A stretch of 64,000 bases of DNA, from assembly GCA_963730115.1 (NCBI GenBank), contig CAVSQM010000006.1, forward strand, positions 62,001 to 126,000. Reading direction: 5' to 3'. Under the pieces are notes generated by a model that searched no databases, was not told where the DNA came from, and saw only the letters and a program-made list of their open reading frames with translations. Within the stretch, counting starts at the first letter, position 1; each line of letters begins with the position of its first letter. This document shows, one piece after another, positions 57,771-64,000 of this stretch. This stretch comes from DASQFQ01 sp963730115. Its GTDB lineage: Bacteria; Actinomycetota; Thermoleophilia; Solirubrobacterales; Solirubrobacteraceae. Both the position numbers and the translations under genes were made by a program.

Positions 57771-58391
57771 GCACCGTGACCCGCGACGCCGAGGGCACGG
57801 TCACCGGCAACACCTACGACAAGTACGGCTCGACCAACCCGGTCGTGAAGCGGCTGATGGGCGGCTTCGAGCGCACGCTCGACGAGCTGTTCACGCAGGC
57901 CGATCCGCAGTCGCTGCTCGACGTCGGGTGCGGCGAGGCGGTGCTGACGCACAAGTGGGCGCAGCGGCTCGCCCCGAGGCGCGTCGTCGGCATCGACCTC
58001 GAGGACCCGGCGATCCAGGCCGAGTGGGCGACAGCGGCAGGCGCCGAACCTCGAGTACCGGGTGATGAAGGCGGAGCGGATGCCGTTCGCGGACGACGAG
58101 TTCGACGTCGCGACGGCGATCGAGGTGCTCGAGCACGTCCCCGACCCGGCGCACACGATCGCCGAGATGGCGCGCGTGGCGCATCGGTGGCTGCTCGTCT
58201 CGGTGCCGCGCGAGCCGCTGTGGCGCGGGCTGAACATGGCCCGCGGCGCGTACTGGAAGGACCTCGGCAACACCCCCGGGCACGTCAACCACTGGTCCAA
58301 GCGCGCGTTCGCGTCGCAGCTCGGCCGCCACGGCGAGGTCGTCGAGGCGCGCTCGCCGTTCCCGTGGACGATGCTGCTCGTCCGGCTCTGA
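57767..58391 (+). CDS. SAM-dependent methyltransferase, one frameshift
   Basis: GTG 57767 overlaps the GT2 stop (GTGA). The first frame (TGNTYDKYGSTNPVVKRLMGGF .. LLDVGCGEAVLTHKWAQRL .. RVVGIDLEDPAIQAEW) breaks at about 58029 and continues in another frame as RQRQAPNLEYRVMKAERMPF, then VATAIEVLEHVPDP and WLLVSVPREPLWRGLNMARG. Dropping one G of TGGGCGAC restores about 207 residues. It resembles Methyltransf_11 proteins in glycan clusters, often acting on sugar or lipid-linked intermediates. Confidence 0.85.
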
Positions 58392-59689
58392 GCGAGCGCG
58401 CGGGCTCCTCCGGCTACGGCCGCGGCGCCCGCATCCTCTCGATCGGGATCGCCACCACCGGGCTGGTGACGTTCGCGTACTTCTCGGTCGCCTCCTACGT
58501 CCTCGACGACGCCCAGTACACGCAGATCGCGCTGCTGTGGTCGGTGCTGTTCGTGATCGTCTCGGTGATCTACCGGCCGGTCGAGCAGCTGCTGTCGCGC
58601 ACGATCGCCGACCGGCGGGCGCGCGGGCTCGAGGCCGACCACCCGCTGCGGACGCCGCTGCTGATCCAGGGCGGCTTCGCGCTGGCGTTCTTCGTGATCG
58701 CGCTCGCGCTGCGCGGCCCGATCGAGGACGACCTGTTCGACGGGTCGGCGACGCTGTACTGGATCCTCGTGGTGGCCGTGCTCGCCTACGCGGCGAGCTA
58801 CTTCGCGCGCGGCTGGCTGGCCGGGCACCAGTGGTTCGGGCTCTACGGCGGGCTCGTGTTCCTGGAGGCGTGCTCGCGGCTGGCGTTCGCGCTCGCCGTC
58901 GCGGTCGGGATCGCCGAGGGACAGTCGGCGGTGGCGCTCGGGATGGCGGCGGCGCCGTTCGTGTCGCTGGTGGTGGTGCCGTGGGCGTTCTCGCGGCGGC
59001 CGGCTGCGACCGGTCGCGAGCGGCGCGATGACGAGGAGTCGCTCGGGCTCGGGCGCGGCGGGCGCTTCGCGGTCGCGGTGCTGGCGATCATGCTGGCCGA
59101 GCAGACGCTGCTCAACGCCGGCGTGCTGCTGGCCGACTGGACCGCGGAGGACGCGGCGGTCGCGGGCTTCGTGTTCAACGTGCTGCTGATCGCGCGGGCG
59201 CCGCTGCAGCTGTTCCAGGCGATCCAGGGCTCGCTGCTGCCGCACCTGGCGGGGCTGGAGGCGCGCGCGGGGCAGGCGGAGTTCGCGCACGCGATCCGGA
59301 TCACGCTGCTGGCCATCGCCGGCTTCGCGAGCGCGGTCGCGCTCGGCCTGGCGGTGCTGGGGCCGTGGGCGATGGACGTGCTGTTCGACGACGCCTTCAC
59401 CTACGGCCGCTGGGGGCTCGCGCTGGTGGCGCTCGCCATGGGCGCGCACCTGGCGGCGGGGACGCTCAACCAGGCGGCGCTGGCGCGCGATCACGCCGGC
59501 CTGGCGGCCGCGTGCTGGCTCGTGAGCGCGGCAGCCTTCGTGATCTTCATGGTCAGCCCGCTCGTCGGCGACGAGCTGCTGCGGGTGCAGGTCGGCTACT
59601 TCGGGGCGGCGGCGCTGCTGTGCGCGCTGCTCGGCGTGCTGTACCGGGCTACGACTTCCGCCGGGCCACGTACGACTGACCCCGCTTGA
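58388..59689 (+). CDS. oligosaccharide flippase family membrane protein (Wzx/MATE-like)
   Basis: 433 residues with about 12 hydrophobic helices (ILSIGIATTGLVTFAYFSVAS near the start, VLAIMLAEQTLLNAGVLLADW in the middle). The layout is that of polysaccharide exporters of the MOP superfamily. The only start upstream of helix 1 is CTG (58388), overlapping the methyltransferase stop as CTGA. The next GTG would cut into the first helix. It would move a lipid-linked oligosaccharide across the membrane for the GT39-like enzymes nearby. Its 3' end overlaps the convergent FecR-type gene by 41 bases. Confidence 0.85.
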   Translation: MSERAGSSGYGRGARILSIGIATTGLVTFAYFSVASYVLDDAQYTQIALLWSVLFVIVSVIYRPVEQLLSRTIADRRARGLEADHPLRTPLLIQGGFALAFFVIALALRGPIEDDLFDGSATLYWILVVAVLAYAASYFARGWLAGHQWFGLYGGLVFLEACSRLAFALAVAVGIAEGQSAVALGMAAAPFVSLVVVPWAFSRRPAATGRERRDDEESLGLGRGGRFAVAVLAIMLAEQTLLNAGVLLADWTAEDAAVAGFVFNVLLIARAPLQLFQAIQGSLLPHLAGLEARAGQAEFAHAIRITLLAIAGFASAVALGLAVLGPWAMDVLFDDAFTYGRWGLALVALAMGAHLAAGTLNQAALARDHAGLAAACWLVSAAAFVIFMVSPLVGDELLRVQVGYFGAAALLCALLGVLYRATTSAGPRTTDPA

Positions 59690-60917
59690 CCGTCTTGGTC
59701 TTCTTCTTCACGAGGTCGCGCACCGTCACCGAGCCGCGGCGCACCGTGATCTTCGTGCGGTCGCAGCGGTCCTCGGTCAGCCACTGCGTGCCCCGCACGG
59801 TCGCCGCCGCGTTGCGGCCGCGCGTGCGGAAGCGGCCCTTGCCGTCGCCCCACAGGCGGCGCACCTTCTTGCCCTTGGCCGAGCTGCGCGCCTTCTTGCC
59901 GCTCGGGCAGGCGAGCTTGGCGCTGAGCTTGAGCTGGGTGATCGGCTTCGAGCCCTTCGTCTGCGTGACGACGAACGCGCCCTTGTAGAAGTCGGCGGTC
60001 TGGACGGCGCCGCCCGCGCCGGCCGCCGCGGTCAGCCGCACGCGGCCCTTCGTCGCGTCGACCTCGCTGCCCAGCGGGATCGCCTCGTTCGCGCCCAGCG
60101 TCCGGAACTTGCCGTTCTTGAGCCGGATCCGCACCGTGCCGGTGCCGACCTTGCCCGCCACCACCGTCTTGCCCTGCACCGGGACCGGGCTCTGCGCCGT
60201 CCCCGGCTGGACCGGCGGCTGCGGCTGCGTCGGGAGCGTCGGCGGCTGGGTGGGCGGGAACGGCGTCGGATCGCAGGCGTGCCGATCCCGTCGGCGTCGG
60301 CGTCGGCCTGGTCGGCGTTCGCGATCCCCGGACAGTTGTCCTCGTCGTTGATGACCCCGTCCAGGTCGCTGTCGGCGCTGCCGTTGCACGCGTCGCCGAA
60401 TCCGTTGCCGTCCGCGTCGGCCTGGCCGGCGTTGGCCACGGTCGGGCAGTTGTCGGCCTCGTCGAGGACGGTGTCGGCGTCGCTGTCGACGTCGGCCGGG
60501 ATCAGGCTCAGGACACCGGCGCGGAAGCAGTTGCCGGGCCGGCTGAGCGTGAACGTGTTCGTGGTCTCGGTGCCCAGGCCGTCGAGCGAGACGAGGGTCG
60601 CCTGGGTCGGGACCGGCATCCACGCCGGGGCCGTAGTAGCAGACCCGGTAGCCGAACGACCGGATGGACAGGACCTGGTTGTCGGTGAAGGTCTCGGGGC
60701 CGCCGCTGTCGGTGACGTCGGCCGAGAGCAGGGCCTCGGGGATGGCGTCCGCGTCGCCGTAGAACGCGACGTTGCCCGCCGCGTCATAGACGTAGAGGTC
60801 GAGGTCGTTCGCCTTGTTCCAGGTGACGCGGGCGCGCTCCGTCTGCGCGCTCGCCGCCGGAGCGGCGATCAGGAGCCCCGCCAGCAGCGCGAGCAGGGCG
60901 AGGCCGCCGCGCCTCAC
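59649..60917 (-). CDS. secreted protein with thrombospondin type 3 repeats and FecR-like domain, two frameshifts
   Basis: GTG 60917 overlaps the upstream paralog's stop (GTGA). A signal peptide (LALLALLAGLLIAAPAASA) precedes a first domain (RARVTWNKANDLDLYVYD). The frame changes at about 60630 (one extra C) to WMPVPTQATLVSLDGLGTET and the Asp-rich Ca-binding TSP3 repeats (SDADTVLDEADNCPTVANAG; DSDLDGVINDEDNCPGIANA), and back at about 60280 (one missing G). After a Pro/Thr linker comes the FecR-like domain (TVVAGKVGTGTVRIRLKNG .. IPLGSEVDATKGRVRLTAA) with a Lys/Arg-rich tail (GRFRTRGRNAAATVRGTQWL). Probably a cell-envelope protein. Confidence 0.82.
   Translation of the reverse strand: MRRGGLALLALLAGLLIAAPAASAQTERARVTWNKANDLDLYVYDAAGNVAFYGDADAIPEALLSADVTDSGGPETFTDNQVLSIRSFGYRVCYYGPGVDAGPDPGDPRLARRPGHRDHEHVHAQPARQLLPRRCPEPDPGRRRQRRRHRPRRGRQLPDRGQRRPGRRGRQRIRRRVQRQRRQRPGRGHQRRGQLSGDRERRPGRRRRRRDRHACDPTPFPPTQPPTLPTQPQPPVQPGTAQSPVPVQGKTVVAGKVGTGTVRIRLKNGKFRTLGANEAIPLGSEVDATKGRVRLTAAAGAGGAVQTADFYKGAFVVTQTKGSKPITQLKLSAKLACPSGKKARSSAKGKKVRRLWGDGKGRFRTRGRNAAATVRGTQWLTEDRCDRTKITVRRGSVTVRDLVKKKTKTVKRGQSYVARRKS
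59665..60200 (-). repeat. direct repeat copy A (FecR-domain coding region)
   Basis: About 536 bases encoding the FecR-like C-terminal domain and basic tail are nearly identical to copy B 1.28 kb away, in the same orientation. Differences are scattered single bases, many synonymous. The offset is 1283 bases at the stop-side end and 1282 at the other, because copy B lacks one base at about 61400. Confidence 0.88.
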
Positions 60918-62700
60918 TTCTTCCTGCGCGCGGCCACCCGATCGCGAGCCACGTACGACTGCCCCCGCTTGACCGTCTTGTTCTTCTTCTTCACGAGGTC
61001 ACGCACAGTAACGGTGCCGCGGCGGACGCTGATCTTCGTGCGGTCGCAGCGATCCTCGGTCAGCCACTGCGTCCCCCGCACCGTCGCGGCCGCGTTGCGC
61101 CCGCGCGTCCGGAAGCGGCCCTTGCCGTCGCCCCACAGGCGCCGCACCTTCTTGCCCTTGGCCGAGCTCCGCGCCTTCTTGCCGCTCCCGCACGCCAGCT
61201 TGCCGGTCAGCTTCAGCTGGGTGATCGGCTTCGAGCCCTTCGTCTGCGTCACGACGAACGCGCCCTTGTAGAAGTCGGCGGTCTGGACGGCGCCGCCCGC
61301 GCCGGCCGCCGCGGTCAGCCGCACGCGGCCCTTCGTCGCGTCGACCTCGCTGCCCAGCGGGATCGCCTCGTTGGCGCCCAGCGTGCGGAACTTGCCGTCG
61401 CGAGCCGGATCCGCACCGTGCCGGTGCCGACCTTGCCGGCCACCACCGTCTGGCCCTGCACGGGCACCGGGCTCTGCGCCGTCTGGCCCTGCGTCTGCTG
61501 CGCGGGCGGCGGCGGAGCGTCGCAGGCGTCGCCGGCGCCGTCGCCGTCAGCATCCGCCTGGCTCGCGTTGGAGACCGCCGGGCAGTTGTCGCTGAGGTCC
61601 GGGACCCCGTCGTCGTCCACGTCCGACGGCGCCGTGCTGGTGCTGGTGAACGTCCGCGTCACGCTGGCGCCGAGGTTGCCGGCCGCATCCGTCTGGTGGG
61701 CGTGCACCGTGTAGGTGCCGGCCGGGAGGCCGGAGGTCCCGGCCTGCCACGTCGCGCCGCTACGGAAGGCGTTCACGATGCGGATCGGGGTGGTCGAGCC
61801 CTGGGGATAGATCTGGACCGTCACGTTCGTCGAGTCGGTCGCCACGCTGCCGGCCTGGCCGCTGAGCACGGGGCCCTGCGTGGTGCTGCTCCCGGCCGGC
61901 ACGGGGTTCAGGGTCACGGTGGGGTCGATGCGGTCGATCGCGGGCGCGCAGGTGCCCGCCGGGACGGTGAGGAACTGGAGGTTGTTGACGAACGCCGCCG
62001 CGTCGACGATCTCGTCGCCGGCGTCGAACACGACGAGGCTGAGCGTGTGCGCGCCGGGGGTGACCGGGATGCGGGCGCTGAGGATCCCCGTCGCGCCGCC
62101 GTAGGCGGTATCGACGGCGTTCGCGGCCGTCATGTTGGCGCGCGAGCTGGGGATGGTGCCGTTCTCGTCGAACGCGAAGTTCGACGCCGCGGCGATGTCG
62201 CCCTGCGGGTCGACGGTGAACGCCGTGCTGTCGAGCAGGGCGAGGAAGCCGTCGTTGAAGAAGTCGCTGCTGAAGTCCTCGGACAGGAAGCGGAAGTCGA
62301 CGCTCATGCAGTTGACGCTGCCGGCCGGCACGGTGAACGCGAGCCTGAGCATCGAGGTGTCGTAGGCGTTGCCCGGCGCGCCGGCGTACCCGTGGGCCGG
62401 GGTGCCGTCGAGGCCGACGCTGGCGCTCCCGCCGGCGTCGTCCGCAACGGCGGCGTCGCCGGTGGTGAGGATCGCGAACGTGCCGCCCGCGGAGGGGAAG
62501 CCGCCCAGGGCAGTGTCGCCGACGCCGTGGGGCGCGCCGACCGACGGCAGCTCGACGAAGCTCGCGGTCGTTCCAGGGTCAGCATCCATCGCGGCCGCGA
62601 GGGTCGCTGGGTCGTTCGTGGGGATGATGGCGGCGCTCGCCGTAGCCGGCAGGACGAGGCAGGTGAGCCCGCAGATCAAGGCTCCGGCGATCCGTCGCAT
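60914..62700 (-). CDS. secreted choice-of-anchor/TSP3/FecR-like protein, one frameshift
   Basis: ATG 62700 begins a signal peptide (IAGALICGLTCLVLPATASA). A choice-of-anchor L-like domain follows (CMSVDFRFLSEDFSSDFFND .. NFAFDENGTIPSSRANMTAA .. HTLSLVVFDAGDEIVDAAAFV), then an Ig-like stretch (TYTVHAHQTDAAGNLGASVT), one TSP3 repeat (DVDDDGVPDLSDNCPAVSNA) and the FecR-like domain with basic tail. The frame changes at about 61400, where copy A reads one extra base; inserting it restores continuity. It is a paralog of the next gene at the 3' domain only. Probably exported and cell-wall associated. Confidence 0.82.
60948..61482 (-). repeat. direct repeat copy B (FecR-domain coding region)
   Basis: Copy of 59665-60200 in direct orientation, one base shorter. 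The missing base coincides with the frameshift in this gene, which independently supports a local deletion here. Confidence 0.88.
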
Positions 62701-62709
62701 CGTGCGACG

Positions 62710-64000
62710 CTATCCCGCTCCCGCTCCGGAAGGCAACTTTTCGGCTTGATTCCTCGACGAAGGTACGGCCTCGGGCGGGGATTGCGACGGGTCGGCGGGT
62801 GCGCCCCGCGCCCTGTCCGCGCACGAACATGACCCACCCGGCGAGGCCGCCGGCCAGCAGCGCGGGCATCAGCGGCAGGTTGTAGCGGGCCTGCGACACC
62901 ACGAGCATGTGCACCGCGGTCGAGGTCAGCGCGGCGGCGAGGATGCAGGCGAGCAGGAGCGACTTGCGGCGGAACACGCCGAGCAGCAGCCCGGCGAGCG
63001 CGAGCAGGACGAGCGCGATGTGCGGCCCGCGGATCGCCCACGTCGTGTGGCGGGCGCCGCCGCGCGCGTAGCGCGACCACATCCGCTGGACCTTGTTGAG
63101 CATCATCTGCGCGTAGCCGACCGGGTCCTCGCGGACGTAGCGCGAGATGTTCTTGCGCGCCTCCAGCGCCACCGCGGCGTTGAACTCCATGTCCGGGTGG
63201 CGGTCGGCGACCACCGCGAGCACCGAGCGCGCCTCGAGGTCGAAGTCGGCGCGCCCTCGCAGCTTCGGGTTGCGCTCCTTCGCCTCCGCGCCGAGCGAGC
63301 GCTTCATCCCCACGGTCGTCCCGTTGCCCGGCAGGTAGGTGCCGACGAACAGCGCCGAGGCCGAGCCGCGCGTGACCGGGACGAGCTCGGCTGCCCGCTC
63401 CGACGCGTACGCGCTCCACGGCGCGATCGCCAGCCCCGCCCCGCCGAGGATGCACGCGCCGCACGAGCAGCCCGCGCCCCAGCGTCTGCGCGCGCCACGT
63501 CCACACCGCGACGAGCGCCGCGAGCACGAACGGCACCGGCAGCAGGTCGGCGCGCGTGAGCACGGCCGCCCCCAGCGCGAGCCCGCCGACCCCGAAGACC
63601 CACGCCTTCCCGAACCGCGCCGCGACCACGAACAGCGCGAACGCCGTGGTCAGCCAGAACGCCCCGAACGGCTCGGTCAGCTGCTCGCCGGTGGCCAGGA
63701 TCAGCGGCGGGTAGAAGCCGACGAGCGCCGCCGCGGCCACCCCCGCCCACACCCCCGCGAGCAGCCACGCGATCACGAACGCGGCCAGCGTGGTCCCGAG
63801 CGAGACGATCGCCTGCAGCCAGTAGGCGGACGGGATGTCGAACGACTCGCGGCTCGCGTCGTCGGGGAACACCCCGTGCCCGGCCGCGAACAGCATCGGC
63901 CCGGCCGGCGGCCAGTGCAGGGCGTCCGACAGGCCGTTGCCGTACGTCTGCTCGTCGGCGATCCCGACCGCCAGCCGCCCGTAGGCGCGCTCGTCGGCCG
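62710..64000 (-). CDS. GT39-like membrane glycosyltransferase, partial (5' end outside window), frameshifted
   Basis: The frame is open at the right edge (ERAYGRLAVGIADEQTYGNG .. LHWPPAGPMLFAAGHGVFPDD) and continues through helices (LQAIVSLGTTLAAFVIAWLLAG) and the GT-C segment GFYPPLILATGEQLTEPFGAFW. It shifts at about 63450 (one extra base in CGGCGCG) to ILGGAGLAIAPWSAYASERA, GNGTTVGMKRSLGAEAKER and YAQMMLNKVQRMWSRYARGG. The end is uncertain. In the main frame it would overrun the next gene, whereas a second shift near 62800 gives a stop at 62710, before that gene's ATG. It probably transfers a sugar from a polyprenyl donor. Confidence 0.8.

Overview
The window is a very GC-rich, gene-dense stretch of a bacterial chromosome. 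Codons end almost always in G or C, genes abut or overlap, and the order of housekeeping genes is actinobacterial: rpsP-khpA-rimM-trmD-rplS-lepB-rnhB, yceD-rpmF-plsX-acpP-rnc-smc, ftsY..ffh, rpmB-DAK2-recG..rsmD-coaD-sepIVA-like. Together with FecR-type and thrombospondin-3 secreted proteins, this suggests a Thermoleophilia/Solirubrobacterales-like actinobacterium. That assignment is inference; no rRNA or tRNA gene was seen.

Layout. 0-7.5 kb (minus strand): ilvD, two hypothetical genes, thiD, two small membrane proteins, dprA, comM, yraN, after the end of an alpha/beta hydrolase. 7.5-8.6 kb: an ACT-domain gene divergent from an HTH + Clp-N pair, with a large palindrome between them. 8.6-13.2 kb: ribosome/tRNA-modification operon (rpsP to rnhB plus a broken methyltransferase), then an Lrp regulator and a divergent EamA exporter. 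14.1-18.0 kb: ftsY, NfeD, SPFH protein and ffh. 18.1-21.0 kb: GNAT and membrane proteins, then a C45-type Ntn-hydrolase coupled to a striking Gly/Ser/Val and Cys-triplet repeat protein, and a 36-residue ORF. 21.0-30.2 kb: a long minus-strand run from a macro-domain gene through acyl-CoA synthetase, yceD, rpmF, plsX, acpP, rnc and smc. 30.2-34.2 kb: acylphosphatase, a coiled-coil PD-(D/E)XK-like protein, a 155-bp foldback element and an ABC-2 transporter. 34.3-43.0 kb: CAP-domain lipoprotein, sepIVA-like gene, coaD, rsmD, an accessory insert (endonuclease-phosphatase family protein plus a probable secreted toxin and its partner), recG, DAK2 protein, rpmB. 43.0-49.3 kb: Ser/Thr kinase, large LuxR-type ATPase regulator, DUF427 and methyltransferases. 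50-53.5 kb: riboflavin operon ribD-ribE-ribBA-ribH. 53.5-64 kb: cell-surface glycan functions (GT39-like enzymes, GT2, methyltransferase, flippase) and two duplicated FecR-domain secreted proteins.

Two genome-wide traits matter when reading the annotation. First, translational coupling is heavy. At least ten start codons are GTG overlapping the upstream stop as GTGA, three are ATGA, and two or three genes have only CTG available as a start. Several genes seem leaderless, with a TANNNT box a few bases before the start. Second, about a dozen otherwise intact genes, including the normally essential trmD, are broken by single-base indels. This pattern points to residual sequence or assembly errors more than to real decay, so I annotate these as one gene each and state where the frame changes.

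The most unusual loci are the repeat protein/C45 hydrolase pair (19.5-20.8 kb), the orphan eCIS-type toxin with its coupled partner inserted between recG and rsmD (37.5-39.0 kb), an RNase III lacking two of its four acidic active-site residues, the palindrome controlling the HTH/Clp-N pair, and the foldback element at 32.0 kb.
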